Shown: positions 1 through 8,866, counted from the stretch's first letter. The stretch: DNA of 59,023 bases from an uncultured Erysipelotrichaceae bacterium (GCA_948442015.1 CAOJRP010000007.1:1-59023); one strand, 5' to 3'. Program-made: numbers and translations. The notes: a model not told the origin generated them from the sequence alone.

Positions 1-584
1 TGCTTGAAAGAATTAAATTAATTCGTACAAGTGAAAGAATGTTTTATCAAAAAATTACTGATATATTTGCTGAATGTTCAATTGATTATGATAAAAATAG
101 TGATATGGCTATAACATTTTATAAGACAATCCAAAATAAATTCCATTTTGCTATCACTGGTCAGACTGCTGCTGAAATTGTTTATAATAGGGTTAATGCT
201 AAAAAAGATAATATGGGACTTACGACATGGGAGAATTCTCCTGATGGAAAAATACTGAAATCAGATGTTATAATTGCTAAAAACTATTTAGATGAAAAAG
301 AAATTAAAAACTTGAATAATTTAGTCAACTTATTTTTAGATATTGCTGAAAATAATGCTGAAAGAAATATTGCGATGTATATGAATGATTGGAAAAATGA
401 AGTAGAAAATGCATTAAAAGTATTTCATTATGATATTTTAGAGGGTAAAGGTAAAATTTCATACAAACAGGCAAAGGAAAAAGCAGAAAGTGAGTATGAA
501 AAGTACAAAGTTATTCAAGATAATAATTATGTATCTGATTTTGATAGATTGTTAAGTGAAACAAAGCAAATAGAAAATAGGTAA
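1..584 (+). CDS. RhuM family protein, 3' part (5' end outside window)
   Basis: The reading frame is open from base 3 and enters the window without a start, so only the C-terminal part (about 193 residues) is seen. The frame reads LERIKLIRTSERMFYQK before the first internal ATG at 39, which matches the RhuM (virulence protein RhuM) family, as do ITDIF, SIDYD and the FYKTIQNKFHFAITGQTAAE stretch with the following YNRV. RhuM proteins are often found alone or beside restriction or phage genes; their biochemical role is not established. No neighbouring phage gene is seen here. Family call is from recall of the conserved C-terminal motifs. The start cannot be judged. Confidence 0.8.
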   Translation, partial: LERIKLIRTSERMFYQKITDIFAECSIDYDKNSDMAITFYKTIQNKFHFAITGQTAAEIVYNRVNAKKDNMGLTTWENSPDGKILKSDVIIAKNYLDEKEIKNLNNLVNLFLDIAENNAERNIAMYMNDWKNEVENALKVFHYDILEGKGKISYKQAKEKAESEYEKYKVIQDNNYVSDFDRLLSETKQIENR

Positions 585-615
585 ATTGCACATTTTATAA
601 ATTATTAAAATATGG

Positions 616-665
616 TATACTTATAGTAGTGAACGAATGTGGACAAAGTCCTCAATTTGTCCACA
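616..665 (+). promoter_or_regulatory. Orphan -10 box followed by a perfect 10-bp inverted repeat
   Basis: A TATACT hexamer near 616 is followed by TGTGGACAAA (638-647), an 8-base spacer and TTTGTCCACA (656-665). The two arms are perfectly complementary. There is no T tract behind the second arm, so it does not look like a factor-independent terminator. Placed just downstream of a -10 box, it would suit an operator, but no intact gene follows. Function is inference. Confidence 0.35.
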
Positions 666-711
666 GTAGAGAAATATTTATAATAAAAATGATACTAATA
701 ATATGGATAAT

Positions 712-739
712 ATAGGATTTTTCTAGTCCTAGAAACCTA
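712..739. repeat. Imperfect palindrome TTTCTAG/CTAGAAA
   Basis: TTTCTAG, two bases, CTAGAAA form a perfect inner hairpin, and TATAGG/CCTATA extend it beyond a 3-base bulge. It lies between the end of the RhuM gene and the SEC-C remnant, in a region with no intact gene. It may be a remnant of a terminator or protein-binding site; the sequence alone does not decide. Confidence 0.3.
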
Positions 740-840
740 TAAATATCAATAATATTATAAATATTGTAAGTATTGATAATATGGGAGTACAAAGTTCTTG
801 TGGAAGTGGAAAAAAATACAAGCAATGTTGTGGGAAATAA
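733..840 (+). pseudogene. SEC-C zinc-binding motif remnant
   Basis: The frame from 733 to the TAA at 838-840 ends in CGSGKKYKQCCGK, which is the core of the SEC-C zinc-binding motif (usual form CPCGSGKKYKKCCG) found at the C terminus of SecA and many small proteins. The first Cys pair is reduced: the residues before are VQSSC rather than DPCPC. Only about 35 codons are open and there is no ribosome site before the internal ATG at 781, so this looks like the broken tail of a former SEC-C domain gene. Confidence 0.45.
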
Positions 841-900
841 AGAGTGATAGAAATATCATTCTTTTTTGAAAATATAATCTAGGACTGAGCTTAAAAAATA

Positions 901-1749
901 TTACAAAACTTTTTTTAAAGTATATTTGTCATTAATCTTTTCTTCTTCATAAAATATAATTTCATTACGATTTATTAATTTTACCGATATATGAGGGTTT
1001 TCCATTTCTCCAATTATTTTAATTTTTGTATATTTCTTTTCTTCTCTATTTAGAATTTTATCATTTAAAAAATTATATAACTGAGCTCGCTCAAAAATAC
1101 CATTAACATATCCTAAATTAATTAATTTCTCATTATAAAATTCTATTTTTCTTTCTTTTAAATCTGTTTCATTTCTATTTGGTAATCCAAAAAATAATTT
1201 GGCTTTACTTTTAATTGCAAAAATTTGGTGAAGATTTAAAAAATAATCATCTAAAAATTTAATATTTAGTTCTGTATCTAATTCATTAACATATTCACTA
1301 GGTAATTGAATTATTTCTTTAAAATTATTTCTAACTGTTTCATATCTTGGAATAATACCAAAAGAAGAAGGCTTTAATTGATATTGATTATAAAATAAAT
1401 CAGCAAGTGGGTTTAAAAAATACCATCCATGTTCACCTTCTATAATTAGAGCAAAAAGAGGAACTTTAGATTTTTCATTTCCATTTCTGGCAATTATTTT
1501 TTTAGCATTAATTCCAAATTGTTTAAATAAATCCACATAAAAGTCTGCTAAAGTAGCGCAAACAACATAAGGAAAACGATTAATAAAACCTTGTTTAAAT
1601 TGTCTTTCTTTTTCTTCTTCATCTGCTAAAAAATAATAAAGGTCTCTTTCTATATATGGAGCTAGTTTTATATAAAGATACCTAATAATTATATCTTTAG
1701 GCCAAGTACTTTGAACTTGATTTATTATATCTGTAAAATTATCAGGCAT
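901..1749 (-). CDS. Transglutaminase-like fold protein, function unknown
   Basis: A 282-residue protein with no signal peptide or membrane segment. Residues about 55-140 hold a Cys followed by a helix (VVCATLADFYVDLFKQFGI), then EHGWYFLNPLADLF. This Cys / His-Gly-Trp / Asp order resembles the Cys-His-Asp layout of transglutaminase-like cysteine enzymes; the resemblance is by eye and distant. The start is set at the ATG at 1749 because AAAGGAG lies just upstream of it on the minus strand; an in-frame TTG six codons earlier overlaps that site. It is divergent from the broken HAD-like gene. Substrate and partner are unknown. Confidence 0.55.
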   Translation of the reverse strand: MPDNFTDIINQVQSTWPKDIIIRYLYIKLAPYIERDLYYFLADEEEKERQFKQGFINRFPYVVCATLADFYVDLFKQFGINAKKIIARNGNEKSKVPLFALIIEGEHGWYFLNPLADLFYNQYQLKPSSFGIIPRYETVRNNFKEIIQLPSEYVNELDTELNIKFLDDYFLNLHQIFAIKSKAKLFFGLPNRNETDLKERKIEFYNEKLINLGYVNGIFERAQLYNFLNDKILNREEKKYTKIKIIGEMENPHISVKLINRNEIIFYEEEKINDKYTLKKVL

Positions 1750-1822
1750 ATAAATTTCTCCTTTCAAAAAAATTTTAAAATATTTTATAATATAGTTTGG
1801 AATTTTTCAATATGAAAAACCC

Positions 1823-1851
1823 TTGATTTATTTTAGTTGTCTACTTATAAT
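1823..1851 (+). promoter_or_regulatory. Sigma-A-type promoter for the broken HAD-like gene
   Basis: TTGATT (1823-1828), a 17-base spacer and TATAAT (1846-1851) form a near-consensus housekeeping promoter, 25 bases before the GAGGTG ribosome site and the ATG at 1877. The promoter is intact although the gene behind it is broken. Confidence 0.65.
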
Positions 1852-1876
1852 AACAATTATTAATGAGGTGATTATA

Positions 1877-2573
1877 ATGGATAAATATCCTTTAAAAAGA
1901 AATTATATGGTAGGTTGGTATACCCTTAGGAAAGAAGATGCAGTTAATGATTTAAAGGAATATTTATCTAAAAGAAAAGGTGTTAAAAATATTTGTATTC
2001 TTTCTTGTATTCCTAGTCAATTAGAAGGCGATAAAGGTTATAAAATGCATGCTTCATATGACGAATATTTAGATGAGACTTTTAATTTTTCTGAAAATTT
2101 AGATAAGGTAATCTTTTTAAATTATGATAAAGGTAATCTTTTTAAATTATGATAGTCCTGTTATTCCTTATAATGTAGGGCAAATTGCTTTTGAAACAGG
2201 AGCAGGAATAGTTTTGACTAATCCTTCTTTAAAAGATGCCTTTTATGATGTTGGAGATTTTATTCCTTTCCATTTACTAGATTTAATAAAAGATTCTAAG
2301 AGAAAAGGAATTAGTATTGTAGGTATTACATCATCTACTAGTAAAATGTAAAATAGAGACTTGTCATCATCGTATATAATGGAATATACTATCAATAGCT
2401 ATTTACTTGATCATCCAAGTATTAAAAATTGTATTATTATTAATAATGAAGATATAAAAGAATTTTCTTCTAGTGTATTTATAGGAGAAGATATTCCTTT
2501 TGGAGAAGAAGAAAAAGCAAAAGACATATTAAATGGTAAAGGGATAAAAAAATTAAAAACGAGATTATTTTAA
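1877..2573 (+). pseudogene. HAD-like domain protein broken by a 25-bp tandem duplication and a stop
   Basis: The gene starts at the ATG at 1877 behind GAGGTG. At 2102-2150 a stretch of about 25 bases is present twice in tandem; the period of 25 shifts the frame and leads to a stop at about 2152. Taking out one copy gives a continuous frame (LDKVIFLNYDSPVIPYN). That frame then meets TAA at 2349-2351 and continues open to 2573. The order VIFLNYD, GAGIVLTNPS, SIVGIT, IKNCIIINNED, GEEEKAKDIL resembles small HAD-fold proteins of the Swiss-Army-Knife RNA-repair type (FLDIDG, GAKIVLSSSW, IILDDD). The nucleophile position reads N-Y-D instead of D-x-D, so catalysis was probably lost as well. Family call is by eye. 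Confidence 0.6.
2102..2154 (+). repeat. 25-bp-period tandem duplication inside the HAD-like gene
   Basis: The 23-base string beginning GGTAATCTTTTTAAAT occurs at 2107-2129 and again at 2132-2154 with identical bases. The period (25) is not a multiple of three and breaks the reading frame. Such short tandem duplications can arise and revert by replication slippage, so reversion is possible in principle. Confidence 0.9.
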
Positions 2574-2741
2574 TTGCTTTAGTATTTTTTCTAAAATTGT
2601 TTTATTTTTATTAACTTTAATGTGGGTACAAAATAGAAGTGTTTTTTATTCTTAAAAATAATAACTTATCTATAAAAAATCAAAAAAGTGTAGTAAAATA
2701 AAGGAGTAAAAAACTAAATTGAATGAAATGGAGAATGAATA

Positions 2742-3752
2742 ATGGAAAAATTAATACCAAAAAAATTACAAAAAGGTGATGAAATAAGAGTAATCGCCCC
2801 ATCAAGAAATATGAATATATTGAGTGAAGAGACAATAAATATTGCTAAAACTACTTTAGAAAGTATGGGATTTAAAGTAACTTTTGGAGAATATATTTAT
2901 AATACAGAATATGAAGAATATGGTTGTGCAAGTATTGAAGAAAGAGTAAAAGACTTGCATGATGCTTTTAAAGATAAAAATGTTAAAGCAATTTTAACTG
3001 TAATTGGTGGTTTTAATGTTAATCAAATTTTAGACTATATAGATTATGATTTAATTAAAAGTAATCCTAAAATTATTTGTGGATACTCTGATATTACAGC
3101 TCTATTAGAATCAATAACAGCAAAAACTGGTTTAGTAACTTACTATGGACCACATTTTTCAACTTTTGGAATAAAGTTAGATAATGATTATACAATTGAT
3201 TACTTTAAAAAAATGTTAATAGAAAATGATTTAGTAGAGGTAGAACCTTCTCAAAAATGGAGTAATGATTTATGGTTTTTAGACCAAGATAAAAGGGAGT
3301 TTGAGAATAATAATGGTTTAGAAGTAATAAATTATGGTAGTGGTAAAGGAACAATTATTGGTGGGAATCTTTGCACTTTAAATTTACTTCAAGGGACCAC
3401 TTATATGCCTAAAGAAAAAGATATCATTCTTTTTATTGAAGATGATGGCGAAAATCATGAAACATTTACAAAAACATTTGATAGAGATTTTGAGTCGTTA
3501 ATACAGTGTCTTGGAAAAAATAATATCAAAGGAATCGTTGTTGGTCGTGCTGAAAAGAATTGCAAGATGAATTATGAAAAATGGGAAATGATTTTCAAAA
3601 CAAAGAAAGAGATTAGTAGTATTCCAATAGTTATTAATGCTGACTTTGGTCATACTAATCCAATGATAACTTTACCTTTAGGTGGAGAAACTACTATCGA
3701 TGTTACAAAAGACAAAATAAATATTACAATAAGGGACTGTTATAATGATTAA
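2742..3752 (+). CDS. LD-carboxypeptidase / MccF-like serine peptidase (S66)
   Basis: A 336-residue cytoplasmic peptidase of family S66. The nucleophile Ser116 lies in GYSDITAL, the Glu in FIEDDGE (about 233) and the His in DFGHTNP (about 304), giving the Ser-Glu-His triad of the family. Members cleave L,D bonds in recycled murein peptides (LdcA) or the aspartyl-nucleotide bond of microcin C-type compounds (MccF); the YGPHFSTFG segment suggests the MccF-like branch, which is inference. A GGAG site precedes the ATG. The next gene, an M3 peptidase, starts 8 bases before this one ends, so the two are probably co-translated. Confidence 0.85.
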   Translation: MEKLIPKKLQKGDEIRVIAPSRNMNILSEETINIAKTTLESMGFKVTFGEYIYNTEYEEYGCASIEERVKDLHDAFKDKNVKAILTVIGGFNVNQILDYIDYDLIKSNPKIICGYSDITALLESITAKTGLVTYYGPHFSTFGIKLDNDYTIDYFKKMLIENDLVEVEPSQKWSNDLWFLDQDKREFENNNGLEVINYGSGKGTIIGGNLCTLNLLQGTTYMPKEKDIILFIEDDGENHETFTKTFDRDFESLIQCLGKNNIKGIVVGRAEKNCKMNYEKWEMIFKTKKEISSIPIVINADFGHTNPMITLPLGGETTIDVTKDKINITIRDCYND

Positions 3753-5433
3753 CTTTAATGATATAAAATATAAAAGACCTAATTATAGTTATACTAAAAA
3801 GAGAGTAAATTCATTAATAGAGGAACTTAAAGATTCTTCCTCATCTTCTTTATTTATTAAAATAGTCAGGAAGATTAATAAGATTCAAAATCATATTGAA
3901 GAAGTTTTTGAATACGCTGATATTTGTAATATGAGAGATACTAGTAATGAGTTTTATAAAAGAGAAATAGAGTATTGGAATAAATATAAACCTAAATATG
4001 ACTTACTTTTTAATCCATATTATGATATTTGCCTTAATTCTAAATACAAAAAAGAATTAGAAAGTGTTTTACCTCCTAACTTCTTTAATACCATAAAATT
4101 TCGTTTAAAAATAACATCTTCTTCTATCATACCATTACAAGTTAAAGATAATGAATTAAAAACTAAATATCGTAATTTAGTTAATGAAAAAATATTATAT
4201 AATAATGAAGAAGTAAGTATAACTATAATATCAAAAGACTTTACCTCACAAGATAGAAGTATAAGAAAGAAAGCTCATGATGCTTACAATGATTTTTTCT
4301 TAGAAAGAAAAAAAGAATTAGATAATATATATTATGAACTGATTGTAAATCGAAATATTATCGCCAAAAATCTTGGTTTTAATGATTATTCCGAATATAG
4401 TATCTATGAATTAAGAAGGTTTGACTATAACTATAAAGACATCAAAACATTTCGCGATAATATTAAAAAGTATATTACTCCGATAATGAAGAAAATATCT
4501 AATTGGAAAAAAGAGTTTTTAGGTCTTGATGATTTAAAATATTATGATACTATTATGTTTCAAGAAATGCCCGAGTTAAAGTATACCGATGATTTATTAC
4601 TTGAAAAAATTAAAAAATGCTTTTTAAAAATAGATAAAGATTTAGGAACTTTTTATGGGAAGATGTTAGAAAATAATTATATTGATTTTGCAACTAGAAA
4701 TAATAAAGCTAAAGTAAATATAACAAATTACTTAACAGAAACAGCTATGCCAGTTATTACTGGAGAAATAAAAGGGAAATATACAGATATTACATATATT
4801 AGTCATGAGTATGGTCATAGCTATCAAAAATATAATGCTAGTTTGGAAGATAAAAATTATATTGTGTCTCCATTTTTAAAATATCCAACATTTGATATAG
4901 CTGAGATGTTTTCTATAGCAATGGAATTAATTACAATTGATTATGTTCAAAAATTATTTAAAAGTGATGGTAATAAATATCCTTTTTTAGAAATATCTCA
5001 TATTGTAAATGACTTATTATATTATTGTTTAGTAGATGAATATCAAGAGACTATTTATAAAGAAAAAGATTTAACTAAAGAATGTATTGGCACTATATGG
5101 TTGAAAATAGTTAAAGAATATGGCTTTGAAAAAAGTAATAGTGGTCATAAAAATTTGGATTTAGGAGGTTATATCTATCGCCAGAATCATTTGTTTTTAA
5201 GCCCATTCTATTTTATTGATTATGCTCTTTCTTATTTTGGTGCTATTAGTTTATGGGATAACTCAAAAAATAATCTAGATTTATTTAGAGAAATGGGACG
5301 AGTAGCTTCTTATTATCCTTTAAAGACTTTATTTAAAAATTATAGTATTGGTACTCCTTTTCAAGAAGAAAGTGTTTTATATTTAGCTAATTTTATAGAT
5401 GAAAAATTGAATATGTATTATAATAATCTTTAA
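3745..5433 (+). CDS. M3 family oligoendopeptidase (PepF-like zinc metallopeptidase)
   Basis: 562 residues, the usual size for PepF-like enzymes. The zinc motif is ISHEYGHSY (His about 354, Glu 355, His 358), followed some 30 residues later by EMFSIAMEL, which supplies the third ligand Glu (about 387). The C-terminal part (YIYRQNHLFLSPFYFIDYAL) fits the M3 catalytic fold. These enzymes cut short peptides inside the cell. The start overlaps the end of the upstream S66 peptidase by 8 bases, indicating an operon. Asn/Ile/Lys-rich composition matches the neighbours. Confidence 0.88.
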   Translation: MINFNDIKYKRPNYSYTKKRVNSLIEELKDSSSSSLFIKIVRKINKIQNHIEEVFEYADICNMRDTSNEFYKREIEYWNKYKPKYDLLFNPYYDICLNSKYKKELESVLPPNFFNTIKFRLKITSSSIIPLQVKDNELKTKYRNLVNEKILYNNEEVSITIISKDFTSQDRSIRKKAHDAYNDFFLERKKELDNIYYELIVNRNIIAKNLGFNDYSEYSIYELRRFDYNYKDIKTFRDNIKKYITPIMKKISNWKKEFLGLDDLKYYDTIMFQEMPELKYTDDLLLEKIKKCFLKIDKDLGTFYGKMLENNYIDFATRNNKAKVNITNYLTETAMPVITGEIKGKYTDITYISHEYGHSYQKYNASLEDKNYIVSPFLKYPTFDIAEMFSIAMELITIDYVQKLFKSDGNKYPFLEISHIVNDLLYYCLVDEYQETIYKEKDLTKECIGTIWLKIVKEYGFEKSNSGHKNLDLGGYIYRQNHLFLSPFYFIDYALSYFGAISLWDNSKNNLDLFREMGRVASYYPLKTLFKNYSIGTPFQEESVLYLANFIDEKLNMYYNNL

Positions 5434-5455
5434 TACAAATGGGGAGGTTTTGCTT

Positions 5456-6047
5456 ATGGGTAAGATTGTTTTATTTTTAGGACCAACACTTGCTGGGCAA
5501 GAAATATTAAAAGCTCGATTAATAAGAGAAAAACAATATAATTTTCATGTAATAAAAAAGTCTGTATATAGCGATAGTAGAATTCCTAAAGGGTTTGAAG
5601 ATTATTATTTTTTAAATGAAAGTCAACTAAATGAATTAATTAAACAAAAGCAAATTGTTGATAAAAAAGATGCATTAGTTAAAGGGAAATGCATGATTTA
5701 TATTGTAAATAATAAAGATATTGACTTAACCAAGAATAATTATTTAGAAATAACTGATTTCAAAGGATTAGATAATTATAAGGCTTATTATGGTGAAGAT
5801 GTAGTTATTCCTATCTTTGTGAAAATGAATAAAGATGAAAGAATACAACTTGTTTTGGATACAGAACGAAAAAAAAGAAAGCCCAGACTTTAGTGCAATG
5901 TGTCAAAATTATATAGCTGATGAAAGCGCTTATAGTGAGGAAAATATAGCTAAAAGAAATATAACTGATATTGTAGAAAATAATGGTGATATTGAAGAAA
6001 CTTTAATGCAAACAAAAATAATTCTTGCTAAGCGTTTATATAAATAG
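5456..6047 (+). pseudogene. Guanylate-kinase-like protein with a frameshift at an A8 run
   Basis: A strong GGGGAGG site precedes the ATG at 5456. The N-terminal half (IVLFLGPTLAGQ, then IPKGFEDYYFLNE, then LNELI) follows the guanylate kinase fold: P-loop, GMP-binding Tyr region and the E-E-F-like helix. The frame ends at 5893, but the +1 frame continues from the A8 run at 5869-5876 through KKESPDFSAMCQNYIADESA to a TAG at 6047, which matches the C-terminal helices. The P-loop reads GPTLAGQE where kinases have G-K-[ST/G], so the phosphate-binding Lys is missing. This may be a regulatory paralogue or a decaying gene. It is not likely to be the cell's only gmk. Confidence 0.6.
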
Positions 6048-6061
6048 AAATAGGTGATTAG

Positions 6062-7145
6062 ATGGAAAAATATGAACTTAGTAAAAAAATAGAAGTATTT
6101 AAAGAAAAAATAAATACTATTGGGAGGTCTCTTTGACTTAAATAGTAAAAAGGAACAATTAATAGAACTTGAAAAAAAAGTTAACGAACCTAATTTTTGG
6201 GATGATATAGAAAATGCTAATAAAGTAACTATTCGTTTAAATAGTATAAAAAAAGAATTAAAGGAAGTAAAAGATATTAATAATAACATAACTTTATTAG
6301 AGGAATATTTATCTATCTTTGATGAAAGTATGGAAGATGAAATAATATCCTTACTTGAGTTATTAGATAAGACTATAAATGAATTAGAAATAAATACTTT
6401 GTTAAATGGTGAGTATGATGAAAGCGATTGCTATTTAGAAATTCATCCTGGTGCTGGAGGAACTGAATCTTGTGATTGGGTAGCAATGCTTTACCGAATG
6501 TATACAATGTTTTGTGATAATGAAAATTATAAATATATAGTTTTAGATGAACAAAAGGGTGAAGAAGTGGGGATTAAGTCCTTAACTTTAGAAATATCTG
6601 GTTTATATGCTTATGGTTATTTTAAATGTGAACAAGGTGTTCATCGTTTAGTTAGAATATCTCCTTTTGATTCTAATAAAAGAAGACATACGTCTTTTGC
6701 TTCTGTTTCTGTAACGCCTAAGTTAGATAAGGGTATTGATATTGAAATCAATGAGAAAGACTTGAAAATAGATGTTTATCGTTCTAGTGGTAACGGTGGA
6801 CAAGGAGTTAATACTACTGATTCTGCTGTTAGAATAACTCACTTGCCTACTAAGATAGTTGTTACTTGTCAAAATGAAAGAAGTCAACTAAAGAACAAAG
6901 AACATTGTATGAAAATGTTAAAGAATAAATTATATCAATTAGAATTATTAAAACAAAAAGAACATGAATCATCTTTTAAAAGTGATGAAGCCATTAACTT
7001 TGGTAGTCAAATAAGAAGTTATGTTTTAGAACCTTATACTTTAGTTAAAGATAATCGTTCAAAGTATGAAACAACACAGGCTAGTAAAGTACTCGATGGA
7101 GAGATTAAACCATTTATGGAGTCAATACTTAAAATGCCGAAATAA
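6062..7145 (+). CDS. prfB: Peptide chain release factor 2, programmed +1 frameshift
   Basis: RF2 releases peptides at UGA and UAA. Translation starts at the ATG at 6062, reads 24 codons to CTT, meets an in-frame TGA at 6134-6136 followed by C, and must slip +1 to continue as DLNSKKEQ. The slip site has the standard parts: an internal Shine-Dalgarno-like GGGAGG (6122-6127), CTT as the slippery codon and TGAC. The full product is 360 residues. It has the SPF tripeptide of RF2 in RISPFDSNKRR and the catalytic GGQ at about residues 245-247 in SGNGGQGVN. When RF2 is scarce, slow UGA decoding favours frameshifting, giving autoregulation. This also proves that UGA means stop here. Confidence 0.95.
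6122..6137 (+). promoter_or_regulatory. prfB: prfB programmed frameshift signal
   Basis: GGGAGG, TCT, CTT, TGA, C in the zero frame. The Shine-Dalgarno-like hexamer sits three bases before the CTT P-site codon, the spacing known to push the ribosome forward by one base. The recoding signal is autoregulatory in most bacteria that carry it. Confidence 0.93.
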
Positions 7146-7222
7146 AATTTACGCTGTATCGTAAAAAAGTTAACAAAATATATTAATATTATTATAATAA
7201 AAACAATTTAGGATTGATTTAA

Positions 7223-8413
7223 ATGCTTATACGTGAAATGTATTTAAAAGATATAAGACCTTTCTATGACCAAGATTTAATAAAAGTATTAACTGGAATA
7301 AGACGATATGGAAAATCTGTAGTTTTAAATCAAATAATTGATGACTAAAAAAACAAAGGAATAGATGAACAACATATAATCTTTCTTAACTTTGAAGATA
7401 TTGATAATGATGAATATAGAGATGCTAAAAAATTAAATAAATATGTTAAAGACAAAATTACTGATGATTCAAAATACTACCTTTTTTTGATGAGATACAA
7501 AATGTTGAAATATGGGAAAGAGTTATTAATTCATTTAAAGTAAGATATAAAGAAAAAGTATCAATTTTTATAACTGGTTCTAATAGCGATTTATTATCAG
7601 GAGATTTAGCAACACACATTGCTGGAAGATATGTTAGTTTTAAAATTACACCTTTTATATTTAAAGAAGTGTGTAAGTTACTAAATATTGATTCTAAAAA
7701 AGAAGTCGAAGATGTATTTGATGATTATATAAAATGGGGCAGTCTTCCTCAAAGATTTATGCAAGATGATAAATATAAGAAAATTTATATAACAGATGTA
7801 TATAATTCTATTCTTATAAAAGATGTAGTAGAAAGGTTCAATATAAAAGATATTGATTTACTAAATAGAATAATTACGTATATTTTAACAACTCCATCTA
7901 CTACTTTTTCTGCTGAATCATTAAGTAATTATATGTTAAGTGAGAATCGTAAAGTGTCGTTAGAAACTATATATAATTATTTAGATTATATTATAAGAGC
8001 AAATCTTATTTTAAAAGCAGAAAGATATGATGTTCGAGGTAAAAGAATACTTACTGGAAAATATAAATATTATTTAACAGATTTAGGATTTACAAATATA
8101 TTGAGTGAAAATAAAAAAGAACAAAGAAGAGCTTATTTAGAAAATATTGTATATAATGAACTTATTGCTAGAGGTTATGAAGTTAATATTGGGAATATTA
8201 ATAATGGCGAAATAGATTTTATTGCTACTAGATTTGATGAGAACATATATGTTATGCAATGATAAGATTATTGAAAGAGAATTTGGAGCATATAATAAAA
8301 TACAAGATAATTATCCTAAATATGTAATTTCTATGGATAAGTTTGATAAGTCCCAAAATGGTATAATTCATAAAAATATAATTGATTGGTTATTAGAAGA
8401 GGGTAAATATTAA
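7223..8413 (+). pseudogene. DUF4143 ATPase (AAA_14), several disruptions
   Basis: Starts at ATG 7223 with MLIREMYLKDIRPF and a P-loop-like GIRRYGKS. The family is the archaeal-type ATPase with a C-terminal PD-(D/E)XK-like domain (DUF4143). Three lesions are visible: an in-frame TAA at 7346-7348; a lost base in the T run at 7482-7488, where YYLF-FDEIQN would need eight Ts; and a deletion or shift near 8258, after which EREFGAYNKIQDNYPKYVIS continues in another frame to 8413. The middle part (7669-8260) is the longest intact piece and contains the GEIDFIA segment of the nuclease-like domain. The presence of three independent lesions argues for true decay. An intact relative lies at 29316-30578. 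Confidence 0.85.
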
Positions 8414-8866
8414 TTACTTTCTTTTTTCATTGTCTATTCTGCAACATAGATAATCTAGCGAAATATTAAATGTTTTAGCTATTTTAATAGCAAAGTCAGT
8501 AAGAATTAAAGTTTTCCCTGTTTCATATGCACTAATAGTTGAATGCGTTGTATTTAGCATATCAGCTAGCATAACTTGAGAATAATTATTTTTCTTTCTA
8601 ATTTCTTTTAATCTCTTACCTATATCTATTTTATTTAATTCATGAATTCCGTTACCATTATATATTCTAACTTGTCCAATAACAAAATCCATACTTATAT
8701 TAAAGTAATTACAAAGTAAGTTTAACTTTTTTAAAGGAATAGTTTCTTTCTCAATCTCCCAATTACCATAATGCCCTCTTGAAACACCTAGTATATCAGC
8801 CATTTCTTCTTGGTTCATGCCTTGGTCATCTCTTATATCTTTTAGTCTTTCTCCTATTATATGCAT
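8414..8866 (-). CDS. Transcriptional regulator with two Xre-type HTH domains
   Basis: 150 residues carrying two helix-turn-helix domains in tandem: IGERLKDIRDDQGMNQEEMA...GVSRGHYGNWE in the first half, and IGKRLKEIRKKNNYSQVMLA...HSTISAYETG in the second. A single chain with two HTH_3 units could bind a two-part operator as a pseudo-dimer. The start is ATG 8866, with AGGTG six bases upstream; an earlier in-frame GTG overlaps that site. It faces away from the surface-protein genes and convergently abuts the broken DUF4143 gene. The target is unknown; the divergent region 8867-8967 is the likely self-operator. Confidence 0.82.
   Translation of the reverse strand: MHIIGERLKDIRDDQGMNQEEMADILGVSRGHYGNWEIEKETIPLKKLNLLCNYFNISMDFVIGQVRIYNGNGIHELNKIDIGKRLKEIRKKNNYSQVMLADMLNTTHSTISAYETGKTLILTDFAIKIAKTFNISLDYLCCRIDNEKRK

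Noticed and set aside
1-840. Prophage remnant around RhuM, and again around the Bro-N gene at 27183
   Set aside because: No integrase, structural, lysis or attachment sequences are seen in either place; both families are often single chromosomal genes.
5930-6289. Minus-strand 119-residue frame across the gmk-like/prfB junction
   Set aside because: Phe/Leu/Ile-rich antisense of prfB's first codons, without a ribosome site.
6120-7145. prfB starting at the TTG at 6120 as a simple gene
   Set aside because: This start lies inside the frameshift signal; the ATG at 6062 and the in-frame TGA explain the locus fully.
7146-7170. Hairpin TTTACG-CTGTAT-CGTAAA after prfB as a terminator
   Set aside because: It is followed by A residues on the plus strand; the T run lies on the wrong side for prfB, so termination is doubtful.
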